Part shown: piece after piece, positions 26,956 to 34,877 of the stretch
How positions within the stretch are numbered: the first letter of the stretch is position 1
Layout of the letters: every line of letters starts with the position of its first letter
DNA from: Oleiagrimonas soli
Lineage (GTDB): Bacteria > Pseudomonadota > Gammaproteobacteria > Xanthomonadales > Rhodanobacteraceae
Assembly: GCF_000761445.1 (NCBI RefSeq)
Contig: NZ_KN196470.1
Coordinates: 2,802,454-2,866,453, forward strand
Direction of reading: 5' to 3'
DNA: 64,000 nucleotides
Translations under genes and position numbers: made by a program
The notes under the pieces: generated by a model
Database searches by the model: none
Seen by the model: the letters and a program-made list of their open reading frames with translations, nothing else
Told to the model about the DNA's origin: nothing

Positions 26956-27195
26956 CTAGCTCGGCCGTACGCCCAGGATGCGCGCCGGCAGCATCACCAC
27001 ACCCTTCAAGAAGGCGAACACACCCTCGACCGCCAGACCGAGCAGCCGGAACGGCAACAGCAGCAGCCAGACGATCGGGTACAGCACCAGCGCAAGCAGC
27101 GCCAGCGGCCAGCAGAATACGAGCAACAGCAGCCACAGTACGAAGGTCAGCACGGCAGTCTCCCGGCATTCGACGAGAAAAGTCATATGTATCAT
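26956..27195 (-). CDS. Small membrane protein, unknown function
   Basis: 79-residue protein, mostly hydrophobic, starting MIHMTFLVECRETAVLTFVL with GAGG six bases upstream of ATG 27195. Two or three membrane segments (about 15-48 and 50-70) contain Trp-Pro and Tyr-Pro turns (CWPLALLALVLYPIVWLLLL). It follows the next minus-strand membrane protein by 44 bases and shares its terminator, so the two form an operon. Confidence 0.62.
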   Translation of the reverse strand: MIHMTFLVECRETAVLTFVLWLLLLVFCWPLALLALVLYPIVWLLLLPFRLLGLAVEGVFAFLKGVVMLPARILGVRPS

Positions 27196-27239
27196 GGGGT
27201 CCTCGGCACGACATATCCAGTGCCGAAAGCCATGCTGTC

Positions 27240-27731
27240 TTAACGGCCGCCGTGTCTGCCGAACAGCTTCTTGCCGCGGAACGGCCCTGTGTAGAACTGC
27301 ACGAACACGACCAGCAGCAGCACCGCCGACAGGCCGTCGGCCGGCCCCTCGATGTTGATCAGATGCCAGACCAGCAGCCCGTTCACGGAGGCGAGATAGC
27401 CGATCCACTCCCCATCCAGGGTGAAACGGGGCGGGCGCACGACCAGCGGACGCGTAGCGTCCATGTACACCGGCTTCCACCACCATGTCGCCTTGACCAG
27501 CAGATGCACGCCCTGCACCGTCAGCAAGACCTCGACGACGGCTGTCTCCGGACGCTGCACCACGAACAACCCGATCACGCACAGCAGTACGCAGAAATTA
27601 ATCATGCGGCTGACGAACAGTGCGCGTTCGCCGGGTATGCGGTATCCCACGTGGCGTCCCGGTTTCACACGCACGCGCCCCCAGGAGCGGAAGGCAAAGG
27701 CCTCGATGTTCCCTTGCTGCAGTTCGACCAT
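27240..27731 (-). CDS. Membrane protein, unknown function
   Basis: 163 residues from ATG 27731. A GTG 16 codons upstream is in frame but lacks support. A soluble N-terminal stretch (FAFRSWGRVRVKPGRHVGYR) precedes hydrophobic segments at about 42-60, 65-82 and 115-140, and the protein ends KKLFGRHGGR. It is the first gene of a two-gene membrane-protein operon. No family recognised. Confidence 0.6.
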   Translation of the reverse strand: MVELQQGNIEAFAFRSWGRVRVKPGRHVGYRIPGERALFVSRMINFCVLLCVIGLFVVQRPETAVVEVLLTVQGVHLLVKATWWWKPVYMDATRPLVVRPPRFTLDGEWIGYLASVNGLLVWHLINIEGPADGLSAVLLLVVFVQFYTGPFRGKKLFGRHGGR

Positions 27732-27871
27732 GATCTCCACGCTTCTCCTGCCGCCCCACGCAACCCACAGCCTGCTCACGTCCGCGCCTCAACCGCGCGC
27801 AACCATGCGATGGTATCCGTCAAAAAGTAGGCGCATGATACGTCCGAGAGGGGTTCCCGCAGGAGGCCGGT

Positions 27872-28479
27872 ATGAAGACGTTCGGATTCGTCGTACCCGC
27901 GCTACCTGGATGATCGGCCACGCCGGCCATGCGCCGCATGCTCCGGCGAAGGCGCACGCAAGCGACCTGCCGGCCAGCGCCGATACCAGCGCACCGTTCA
28001 CCGTCTGCAAGGCCACATACGCCCTATGCATCCAGGCCACTCCGATGGGAAACAATCCGAGCAACGGTACCTGCACCGTGCAGGACCGCTGGTGGGCGGG
28101 CGCCCAGACCTGCGGTCAGCTCGGCATGAGGAAGACCGCGGGCCATATCCTGTCGCGCGACTTTCCGATCAAGAGCTTCGTCGCCTGCTCCGAACCGACC
28201 ACCTGAACGTTCTGCCTGGACAAGGTCTGCACGCAGCACGGCGACGACACGACCAGCGGCCTTTGCGAAGGCTGCTCGTCCCAGCGCTATGCGGTCTCCG
28301 CCGACGCGAACGCGTCGACGACCGGCAACGGCGACCCGGCGGTGTCCTCGGCCAGCATCGTGCAGCTGTTAACGATCGCCCCATGGCTGAAGACGCAGCC
28401 CAATCTGCCGCCGTACGATGTCGAGGCGCTGAACACCACATCCGCGCACACACGACCCATGCACGCCAACGGCCACTAG
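27872..28479 (+). pseudogene. Broken gene for a secreted Cys-containing protein
   Basis: ATG 27872 has a strong ribosome site (AGGAGG) and opens MKTFGFVVPALPG, a signal-peptide-like start that stops at once. One base out of frame the coding pattern continues (MIGHAGHAPHAPAKAH..., TVCKATYALCIQATPMGNN). It reaches an in-frame TGA at 28204-28206, then goes on in the same frame (TFCLDKVCTQHGDDTTSG) to TAG 28477-28479. Restoring one base near 27907 and reading the TGA as sense gives about 200 residues with regularly spaced cysteines. A frameshift plus a nonsense codon is best read as gene decay. Sequencing error is the alternative. Family not recognised. Confidence 0.6.
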
Positions 28480-28507
28480 ACACGCCAACCGTCCTGGACG
28501 ACACGCC

Positions 28508-28885
28508 ATGCGCCGCGCCGCGCTGACCGTCACGGCACTCGCGTTCCTGGCGGGTACCGGCCTGATCTGCATACAGGCCAAGCCGGCGATGGCCGGACTG
28601 TTCTTCGTGCCCTTCGCGCTGGGCCCGCTGTGCATCACCCTGTTTCTGGCAATCCTGTTCACGGACCGCCGCGCCGAACGTGTGCTGCTGATGTCGACGG
28701 CGTTGTATGCCGCTTGGTTCGGCTACGTCTATGTGGACATCTTCCACTGGCATGCCGATCCGCAGAGCGCCATCGGCCTGCTGTTCGTCGGCGTCTATGC
28801 CTTGCCGGTCCTGCTGGTGTTCTGGATCGTCGCCGGTCGCATGCAGCACACCGCAAACCGATCGCCCGCAGCGCGCCACCCGTAG
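28508..28885 (+). CDS. Small four-helix membrane protein, unknown function
   Basis: 125 residues starting MRRAALTVTALAFLAGTGLI. Hydrophobic segments lie at about 5-22, 28-50, 60-76 and 88-108. The loop YVDIFHWHADPQSA between helices 3 and 4 has two His and an Asp. No family recognised. It begins 28 bases after the decayed gene and may once have been in an operon with it. Confidence 0.65.
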   Translation: MRRAALTVTALAFLAGTGLICIQAKPAMAGLFFVPFALGPLCITLFLAILFTDRRAERVLLMSTALYAAWFGYVYVDIFHWHADPQSAIGLLFVGVYALPVLLVFWIVAGRMQHTANRSPAARHP

Positions 28886-29260
28886 CCGCTGCGGGCGCGC
28901 AACGACAACCACAATCAGCATTCCCCTACAGACATCGCCCATCGCATCGGAGATGCTTGACCCGCTCCAGGTCTCGCCGCATGCCGCACCTAGGACGGAT
29001 GGCCTGCGACGAATGGAGCGGACGACACGGACCGGGCTGGGGGGCCTGCTCCGTGGAGGACAAAGCCCGACCCACAGGAAGCCGGCGTGGACGCGTCGGC
29101 TTCCTGCTTTTTGTCTGTCCGCATCGCCAGCAATCTCCGGCTCACACCACCGGAGACACTGCTGTCGCGGTGGCATCGTGTACGCCTTCGCTGGACCATG
29201 CGGCGCGGATGAACGAACCGCCGGGACCCGAGCTATGCAGTCGACTGCTACCCTTGGCTC
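28886..29260. other. Non-coding stretch ending in a strong terminator; possible small RNA
   Basis: 375 bases without a gene. From about 28990 to 29090 the plus strand holds nine GGA triplets and a pairing CGGGCT/AGCCCG (29034-29071 region), then the terminator at 29075-29112. This could be a long 3' untranslated region of the preceding membrane-protein gene or an independent RNA. GGA-rich RNAs are typical of CsrA/RsmA antagonists, but no known family matches. Confidence 0.3.
29075..29112 (+). terminator. Rho-independent terminator
   Basis: Arms CAGGAAGCCG (29075-29084) and CGGCTTCCTG (29097-29106) with a 12-base loop, followed by CTTTTTG. It lies 190 bases after the nearest plus-strand stop codon. 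Confidence 0.85.
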
Positions 29261-29899
29261 ATGACTGGAATCTGGATTCCCACGTGCCGCCGGATCGGCA
29301 TGCTGGCGGCGGCCGTCCTGCTGGCCACCCTCGCCGGTTGCGCCTCCAATCCCCCGCGCCATACCGACAACCTGTGCAAGGTCTTCGACCAGCACCCGGA
29401 CTGGTACGACGCCGCGCACGATGCGCAGAAGCGCTGGGGCACGCCGATCAACGTGCTGATGGCCTTCATCAACCGCGAGTCCGGCTACCGCAAGCGCGCC
29501 CGCCCCGACCGACCGTGGTTCCTGTTCATTCCGCTGCCGCGCAAATCCAGCGCCTACGGCTATGCGCAGATCCAGGACCCGGCGTGGGAGGACTACAAGA
29601 AAGCCAACGGCGGTCTCTTCAAGAGCCGCACCGACATGGACGACGCGCTCGACTTCATCGGCTGGTACACCGACCGCATCCATCGCACGCTGGGCATCTC
29701 CAAGTGGGACCCCAAGCATCTGTACCTCGCCTATCACGAAGGCATCGGCGGTTATCGAAGCGGACACTGGAAACGCAATCGCGCCCTGTTGCGCACGGCC
29801 GACGGCGTGGCCTACCGCGCCCGCGAATACGGCGCCCAGCTCAGGCAGTGCGCCGCGCGATTCCGTTGCCGCCACTGGTATCAGCTGCTGTGCCATTGA
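29261..29899 (+). CDS. Lipoprotein with lytic-transglycosylase (SLT)-like domain
   Basis: 212 residues. A lipoprotein signal with lipobox TLAGC (Cys at about 27) precedes an SLT-like domain: LMAFINRESGYRKRAR (catalytic Glu candidate in NRESGY), then SSAYGYAQIQDPAWEDYKKANGG, which matches the GAYGLMQ-type second motif, and LYLAYHEGIGGY for the third. It probably cleaves peptidoglycan glycan strands from the outer or inner membrane. The C-terminus has three cysteines (RQCAARFRCRHWYQLLC). Activity is inferred. Confidence 0.82.
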   Translation: MTGIWIPTCRRIGMLAAAVLLATLAGCASNPPRHTDNLCKVFDQHPDWYDAAHDAQKRWGTPINVLMAFINRESGYRKRARPDRPWFLFIPLPRKSSAYGYAQIQDPAWEDYKKANGGLFKSRTDMDDALDFIGWYTDRIHRTLGISKWDPKHLYLAYHEGIGGYRSGHWKRNRALLRTADGVAYRAREYGAQLRQCAARFRCRHWYQLLCH

Positions 29900-29935
29900 C
29901 GCTGCGGCGTCGCCTGCACGGCACGCGACCAACTA

Positions 29936-29950
29936 GTTGACATCATCAAC
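29936..29950. promoter_or_regulatory. Distal MarR operator half-pair (GTTGA-N5-TCAAC)
   Basis: GTTGA and TCAAC around CATCA, 44 bases before the marR-family ATG. It shares core and spacing with the longer palindrome at 29964-29988. Its TTGACA can also serve as a -35, with CATCAT 17 bases later as a weak -10. Confidence 0.6.
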
Positions 29951-29963
29951 CAATGTCGACATC

Positions 29964-29988
29964 ATATCGTTGACACTATCAACGATAT
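29964..29988. promoter_or_regulatory. Proximal MarR operator, perfect 10-base inverted repeat
   Basis: Arms ATATCGTTGA and TCAACGATAT around CACTA, five bases before the marR-family ATG. The core GTTGA-N5-TCAAC repeats that of 29936-29950. The position over the start region fits autorepression. Confidence 0.72.
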
Positions 29989-29993
29989 CCGCC

Positions 29994-30434
29994 ATGACCG
30001 CGCCCCATCCCGGCGACGCCCTGCACCGACTTCTGCACGCCTACAAGCGCGCGATGCGCGAGGCCTACCGCGCGGCCGGCATCGAACTGCCGTCCTCGCA
30101 TCTGCGCGCCATGAAGGCGATCTGTCACCTGCCGCAATGCACGGCGCAGGCCATCGCCGAACGCATGCAGCGCGACAAATCGCAGATCACCCGCATGGTG
30201 CAGGAGTTGTGCGCCGAGAAACTGGTCAAGCGCACGCCCGACCCGCTGGACGGCCGTCGCCAGATTCTGACCCCGACCGCCTCGGGAAAGCGTCTGCGCG
30301 AGCGCATCGCCGAAGCCGAGCGCGAAGCCGGCGCGCGCATGGTGCGCGGACTGCCTCGGACGTCCATCGAGGCTTTCGTGCGCCTTGCCGAAACCATGGC
30401 GGCCAACCTGGATACCACGGAGCCTCCCCGATGA
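29994..30434 (+). CDS. MarR family transcriptional regulator
   Basis: 146 residues from ATG 29994, which sits directly after the operator palindrome. An upstream in-frame start at 29937 would run through the operators and is unlikely. Winged-helix DNA-binding part: LPSSHLRAMKAICHLPQCTAQAIAERMQRDKSQITRMVQELCAEKLVKRTPDPLDGRRQ, given here as position 34-92, including the wing DPLDGRRQ typical of MarR. It overlaps the next gene by ATGA and should repress the five-gene run behind the two dyads. The ligand is unknown. Confidence 0.88.
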   Translation: MTAPHPGDALHRLLHAYKRAMREAYRAAGIELPSSHLRAMKAICHLPQCTAQAIAERMQRDKSQITRMVQELCAEKLVKRTPDPLDGRRQILTPTASGKRLRERIAEAEREAGARMVRGLPRTSIEAFVRLAETMAANLDTTEPPR

Positions 30435-31192
30435 ACCGTCCCGACCCCTACCGCTTCACCGTCCTCGGCAAACGCCACATCACCCCGCACATGCTGCGCG
30501 TCACGCTCGGCGGCGAAGGCATGCAGCGCTTCCCCGCCCAGCAAGCCAGCGCCTACGTGAAACTGCTGCTGCCCTTGCCCGGGCGCGAGCGCCCCTTGCT
30601 GCGTACCTACACCGTGCGCGCGCAGCGCGCCGATGCCATCGACATCGACTTCGCATTGCACGGCGACGACGGCGGCGGTCCGGCTTCCGGCTGGGCGCTG
30701 ACGTGCGTGCCGGGCGACATCATCGAGATGGCCGGCCCCGGCCCCAAAAAGCAGGTCGATCCCGCTGCGGACTGGATTCTGATGGTCGGCGACATGACCG
30801 CCCTGCCCGCGCTCAGCGTCAACCTCGAGCAGCTTCCCGCCCATGCCCGCGGTCACGCGATCGTCGAAGTGCCGGATGCGGCCGATATCCAGACCTTGCC
30901 GACGCCCGAAGGCTTCACGCTGCAATGGATCGTCCAGCCGCACCCCGGCCAGTCGACGCCGCTGCTGGACGCGGTGCAGGCGCTGGCATGGCCCGAGGGC
31001 GGCACGCTCTCGGTATGGGCCGCGTGCGAGTTCAGCAGCATGCGCGCCCTGCGCGAGCATTTCCGCGACGCGCGCGGCGTGACGCGTCAGCAGATGTACA
31101 TCTCCAGCTACTGGAAGCAAGGCAGCGACGAGGAATCGCACAAGACGCTGAAGCGTGCGGATGCCGAGGCAAACGAGGCGCGCGCGGCCTGA
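30431..31192 (+). CDS. Siderophore-interacting protein (FAD ferric-siderophore reductase, ViuB-like)
   Basis: 253 residues. The FAD-binding domain has RHITPHMLRVTLGGEGM and the signature RPLLRTYTVRAQR (R-x-Y-T). GPGPKKQV and ILMVGDMTALPAL mark the SIP family NAD-binding half, and the C-terminus holds VWAACEFSSMRALREH and YISSYWKQG. It reduces ferric siderophores in the cytoplasm in characterised relatives. It is translationally coupled to the MarR gene by a four-base overlap. No Fur box was seen here, so control by MarR rather than iron alone is likely. Confidence 0.88.
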   Translation: MNRPDPYRFTVLGKRHITPHMLRVTLGGEGMQRFPAQQASAYVKLLLPLPGRERPLLRTYTVRAQRADAIDIDFALHGDDGGGPASGWALTCVPGDIIEMAGPGPKKQVDPAADWILMVGDMTALPALSVNLEQLPAHARGHAIVEVPDAADIQTLPTPEGFTLQWIVQPHPGQSTPLLDAVQALAWPEGGTLSVWAACEFSSMRALREHFRDARGVTRQQMYISSYWKQGSDEESHKTLKRADAEANEARAA

Positions 31193-31259
31193 GCCGGCGT
31201 TTCCGCGCGAACCGGATGTCCTGCATCATGGACCGCATTCGCGATCACCGGACCTGCGC

Positions 31260-31802
31260 ATGACGAGCCTCAGCGAAAAGCAACGCGGCGTGCTGCACGG
31301 CATGGCGCTGGGCATGACCGGCGCACTGGCGGTCGTGGGGCTCGGCGTCTGGCTGAATCCATTCGGCTATGCGCACACGCTGTCGCTGCCGACACGGCTC
31401 GGCGTCGCCGCCCGCGCCATCGCGCTGCCCGCCGCGTGTCTGATGCTCGCCATCGGCCGCCTTGCCGCGCATCGCTTTCGCACGCCCGGGGACATCGACG
31501 GCAGCGGCCTGACCCAAGGCAGCGAACGCGCAAACCTGCTGCAGGCCCTGCTGCAAAACACGCTCGAACAAACCGTGCTCGCCAGCGCGGCCTATGTCGC
31601 CTGGGCCGTCGCCGCGCCGGCCTCGTGGCTGTCGGTCGTGCCCCTCGCCGCCCTCACGTTCGTAGGCGGTCGACTGCTGTTCTTCGCGCGCTATCGCCAC
31701 GGCGCGGGAGCGCGGGCATTCGGCTTCGCGTTGACGTTCTATCCCACCGCCCTGATGCTGCTGACCAGCCTGCTGACCATGATCTGGAACCTCGTGGCAT
31801 GA
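31260..31802 (+). CDS. MAPEG-like integral membrane protein
   Basis: 180 residues starting MTSLSEKQRGVLHGMALGMTG. Four hydrophobic helices lie at about 17-32, 45-63, 100-118 and 155-178. The middle region ERANLLQALLQNTLEQTVLASAAYVAWA contains the N-x-x-E-Q pattern of MAPEG proteins, which include membrane glutathione transferases, and RLLFFARYRHGAGARAFGFALTFYP matches their C-terminal motif. Role inferred as detoxification. It is the third gene of the MarR run. Confidence 0.78.
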   Translation: MTSLSEKQRGVLHGMALGMTGALAVVGLGVWLNPFGYAHTLSLPTRLGVAARAIALPAACLMLAIGRLAAHRFRTPGDIDGSGLTQGSERANLLQALLQNTLEQTVLASAAYVAWAVAAPASWLSVVPLAALTFVGGRLLFFARYRHGAGARAFGFALTFYPTALMLLTSLLTMIWNLVA

Positions 31803-31842
31803 TGCAGACCCTACGTTCACGGGCGCCGCGCAGGAGAGCCGC

Positions 31843-32199
31843 ATGATCCTTGTCGCCAACCTCATGGTCGGCCTGGTGGCCCTGTTGCACGCCGGGTTTC
31901 TGGTGCTGGAGATGTTCCTCTGGGACGAGCCGCTCGGGCGACGCGTCTTCGGCCTCAGCACCGAACGCGCGCAGACCACGAAGACGCTGGCCGCCAACCA
32001 GGGCCTGTACAACGGCTTCCTCGTCGCGGGTCTGATCTGGGGTCTGCTCGATACGACCAACGGGCTGGCGATCAAGACTTTCTTTCTTGCCTGCGTGATG
32101 ATCGCGGGCATCTTCGGCGCAGCCACGGTCAGCCGCCGCATTCTCGTGGTCCAGGCGTTGCCGGCCCTGATCGCGCTGCTGCTGCTCTGGCTGGGTTGA
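31843..32199 (+). CDS. DUF1304 family membrane protein
   Basis: 118 residues, four helices, starting MILVANLMVGLVALLHAGFLVLEMF, with AGGAGA upstream. Family signatures: LLHAGFLVLEMFLWDEPLGRRVFG and LAANQGLYNGFLVAGLIWG, then KTFFLACVMIAGIFGAAT. Function unknown. Often found near MarR-type or organic-stress genes, as here. Confidence 0.85.
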   Translation: MILVANLMVGLVALLHAGFLVLEMFLWDEPLGRRVFGLSTERAQTTKTLAANQGLYNGFLVAGLIWGLLDTTNGLAIKTFFLACVMIAGIFGAATVSRRILVVQALPALIALLLLWLG

Positions 32200-32248
32200 A
32201 CCTCGTCAGTCCGCCTTTCCATCGCATCCGCCGTACCCAGAAATACAC

Positions 32249-33133
32249 ATGCATACAGAACACGCTTTACCGCTGCTTTCCCCCATCGTCGCCGGCATGT
32301 GGCGCATGGCCGAGTGGAACCTCGACGTCGCCGCGCGCGTGCGCTGGATCGAGCAGGCGCTGGAGCTGGGGATTCATACCTTCGATCACGCCGACATCTA
32401 CGGCAATCACGAAGTCGAAAGCCTATTCGGCGCCGCGCTGAAAGCAGCGCCCTCGCTGCGCGAGCGCATGCGCATCGTCACCAAGTGCGGCATCCGGCTG
32501 ACGTCGGCGCAACGCGGCGTGGCCGTGCAGCATTACGACACCTCGCCGGCGCACGTGCGTGCCCAGGTCGAGGCCTCGCTGCGCAAGCTGCACGTCGAGC
32601 GCCTGGACCTGGTGCTGATCCATCGCCCGGACTATCTGATGGACGCCACCGCACTGGCCGAGACCTTTGCGGCGCTGACCGACGAGGGCAAGGTCGCGCA
32701 CTGGGGCGTTTCCAACCACACCGTCGACCAATTCGCCTTGCTCGATGCGCGTCACGCGCTGCGCACCAACCAGGTCGAACTGTCGCCGCTGCACCTTGCC
32801 GCGCTCGACGACGGCACCCTGGACCAGGCCCAGCGACTCGGCCGCCGGCCGATGATCTGGTCGCCGCTCGGGGGCGGTCGCCTGTTCACCGGCGAGGATG
32901 CACAAGCCGTGCGCGTGCGCGGCGTGATGCAGCCGATGGCCGAACGTCTCGGCGTGTCGCTGGCGACGCTGGCCTACGCCTGGATCTTGCGCCATCCGTC
33001 GCGCCCGCATCCGATCACCGGAAGCGGGCGCATCGAAGGTTTGCGCGAGGCCGTCGCCGCGCTCGACGTCACGTTGTCGGCCGAAGACTGGTACACGATC
33101 TGGACGGCCAGCACCGGACACCCGGTCCCCTGA
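32249..33133 (+). CDS. Aldo/keto reductase (YdhF-like)
   Basis: 294-residue NADP-dependent (alpha/beta)8-barrel reductase. Start motif LPLLSPIVAGMWRMAEWNL. Catalytic tetrad candidates are D50-Y55 in DHADIYGNHEVE, K75 in RIVTKCGIR, and the usual His replaced in the YdhF manner (LIHRPDYLMD). NADP site: WGVSNHTVDQF, QVELSPLH, WSPLGGGRLF. Last gene of the MarR run. It probably reduces aldehydes or quinones, but the substrate is unknown. Confidence 0.87.
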   Translation: MHTEHALPLLSPIVAGMWRMAEWNLDVAARVRWIEQALELGIHTFDHADIYGNHEVESLFGAALKAAPSLRERMRIVTKCGIRLTSAQRGVAVQHYDTSPAHVRAQVEASLRKLHVERLDLVLIHRPDYLMDATALAETFAALTDEGKVAHWGVSNHTVDQFALLDARHALRTNQVELSPLHLAALDDGTLDQAQRLGRRPMIWSPLGGGRLFTGEDAQAVRVRGVMQPMAERLGVSLATLAYAWILRHPSRPHPITGSGRIEGLREAVAALDVTLSAEDWYTIWTASTGHPVP

Positions 33134-33323
33134 TCCGAGGGCTGGGACATGCGCCCGCCATGGACGCACATGCGATGCCCGAGCGCTGCGCGAACAGCGT
33201 CATCCGTGCACATGCAGCGTGGCCAGAACACGTTGTCGAAAACGCACGCAAACACGCGGCATGCGCCTACCCGGGCAGCGTCGATGTCGCTCCGAATATC
33301 CAGCATGCGCGCACGGTTTGCGG

Positions 33324-33329
33324 TAAAAT
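33324..33329 (+). promoter_or_regulatory. -10 box (TAAAAT) candidate for nfeD-SPFH operon
   Basis: TAAAAT lies 73 bases before the nfeD-like ATG. No clear -35 was found. Confidence 0.4.
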
Positions 33330-33402
33330 GCAGGTCTGCCTGATTCCCTAGCAGCGCACCCTCTGAACGCGCCCGCAGAATCGGAGCGAAGGAGGGGATT
33401 CC

Positions 33403-33843
33403 ATGAACGCTTCGCAGATCCTCGGCACCGTCCTTCTGGCGGTCGGCGCGATCGTCGCCGTGTCCGAGATGCACACGCTCACCATCTACCTGATTGCCGT
33501 CGCGGTCGCCTGTTTCGTCGGCGCCGGCGTGGCCTTTGCCGGCGCGAGTCTGCCGTTGACGCTCGGCGTCGCGGCCGTGGTCGCCGTGCTGGGCATGCCG
33601 GTGGCGCACTGGATGCGCGGCCGCCTGCGCAATCACGCGTCCGAGCACGTCACCCACGACGATGTCGGCCGCACCGTGCAGGTCGTCGCGTTCGATCAAG
33701 ACCACCTGCGCGTGTCCTACCGCGGCACCGCCTGGAATGCGCGCATGCAGGATGCATCCGCCACCACGCCGCATCCTGGCCAGACCCTGCGCATCGTCGC
33801 CCGCGAGGGCAACGTGCTGGTGCTGGCCGCCGTCGCCGCCTGA
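33403..33843 (+). CDS. NfeD family membrane protein
   Basis: 146 residues with AAGGAGGGG ribosome site. Three hydrophobic segments (about 5-22, 26-45, 50-66) are followed by a small beta-barrel OB-fold domain with VGRTVQVVAFDQDHLRVSYRGTAWNARM and GQTLRIVAREGNVLVLAA, the standard NfeD C-terminal domain. It is paired with a stomatin-like gene 45 bases downstream. The two are thought to form a membrane microdomain or quality-control complex. Confidence 0.9.
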   Translation: MNASQILGTVLLAVGAIVAVSEMHTLTIYLIAVAVACFVGAGVAFAGASLPLTLGVAAVVAVLGMPVAHWMRGRLRNHASEHVTHDDVGRTVQVVAFDQDHLRVSYRGTAWNARMQDASATTPHPGQTLRIVAREGNVLVLAAVAA

Positions 33844-33888
33844 GCGCGGCGCGGCCTTCCACTATCTATCTTCGACAAGGAGAGCTCC

Positions 33889-34824
33889 ATGTCCGTGAGT
33901 CTTGTATTCGCCATCGCTCTGGTGGTGATCGCGCTTACCCTCATCAGCCGCGGCCTGCGCATCGTGCCGCAGCAACATGCTTGGGTGGTCGAACGTCTCG
34001 GCCGCTTCCATCGCGTGCTGGAACCCGGCCTCAACCTGCTGATCCCGATCGTCGACAACGTCGCCTACAAGTTCGATCTTCGCGAAACGCCGATGGACGT
34101 CGAAAAGCAGGTCTGCATCACCAAGGACAACACGCAGATTTCCATCGACGGCGTGCTGTACCTGCAGATCACCGATCCCAAGGCGGCCGCCTACGGCACC
34201 TCCGACCCGCTGGCCTCGGTCGAGCAGCTGGCGCAGACCATCATGCGTTCGGACGTCGGCAAGAAACAGCTGGATGAAGTGCTGTCCTCGCGCACCGAAC
34301 TGAACGAGTCCATCGTCAGCGAACTCGATCGCGCCGCGCTGAACTGGGGCGTCAAGGTGCTGCGCTATGAAATCCGCGACATCAATCCGCCGCAGGAAGT
34401 GATCCGCGCGATGGAACTGCAGATCACCGCCGAGCGCCAGAAGCGCGCGCTGATCGCCAAGTCCGAGGGCGAGAAGCAGCAGGCCATCAACGTATCCGAA
34501 GGCGAGCGCCAGCAGCAGATCAACCGCGCCGAGGGCACCAAGCGCTCGAAGATCCTGCAGGCCGAGGGCGATGCCCAGGCGGTGACCACGGTCGCCGACG
34601 CCACCGCCCGCGCGCTGGCGACGGTCGGCGCCGCACTGCAGCAGTCCGGCGCGCAGGACGCCATGAAGATGCAGGTCGCGCAGGACTTCATCGCCCAGTG
34701 GGGCGGCATCGCCAAGGAATCCAACGTGATGATCGTGCCGTCGGACATGGGCGATCTGTCCAAGATCGTCGGCACCGCGTTCAAGATCGTCGACGGCGTG
34801 AAACCGAAGGGTGCGGCGAGCTGA
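33889..34824 (+). CDS. SPFH/stomatin-like membrane protein (QmcA type)
   Basis: 311 residues. An N-terminal membrane anchor (about 3-20) is followed by the SPFH domain: RIVPQQHAWVVERLGRFHRVLEPGLN, KQVCITKDNTQISIDGVLY, and GVKVLRYEIRDINPPQEVI. An Ala/Glu/Gln-rich coiled coil follows at about 180-260 (ERQKRALIAKSEGEKQQAI), then a conserved tail. Oligomeric scaffold at the inner membrane, working with NfeD in known systems. A bidirectional terminator follows. Confidence 0.92.
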   Translation: MSVSLVFAIALVVIALTLISRGLRIVPQQHAWVVERLGRFHRVLEPGLNLLIPIVDNVAYKFDLRETPMDVEKQVCITKDNTQISIDGVLYLQITDPKAAAYGTSDPLASVEQLAQTIMRSDVGKKQLDEVLSSRTELNESIVSELDRAALNWGVKVLRYEIRDINPPQEVIRAMELQITAERQKRALIAKSEGEKQQAINVSEGERQQQINRAEGTKRSKILQAEGDAQAVTTVADATARALATVGAALQQSGAQDAMKMQVAQDFIAQWGGIAKESNVMIVPSDMGDLSKIVGTAFKIVDGVKPKGAAS

Positions 34825-34845
34825 TTCCCTTCCCCCGCACACCAC

Positions 34846-34877
34846 GAAAAAGGCGCCCGAACTGGGCGCCTTTTTCG
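34846..34877. terminator. Bidirectional terminator
   Basis: Arms GAAAAAGGCGCCC and GGGCGCCTTTTTC around a six-base loop, with A-run and T-run on both sides. It ends the SPFH gene and also the minus-strand decayed gene. Confidence 0.88.

Noticed and set aside
27872-28479. Selenocysteine at the in-frame TGA
   Set aside because: A second lesion (frameshift) is present and no SECIS-like hairpin was seen right after the TGA. Gene decay is simpler.
28886-29112. Cobalamin, TPP or other known riboswitch ahead of the transglycosylase-like gene
   Set aside because: Conserved boxes of these classes are absent, and the terminator is 150 bases before the gene.
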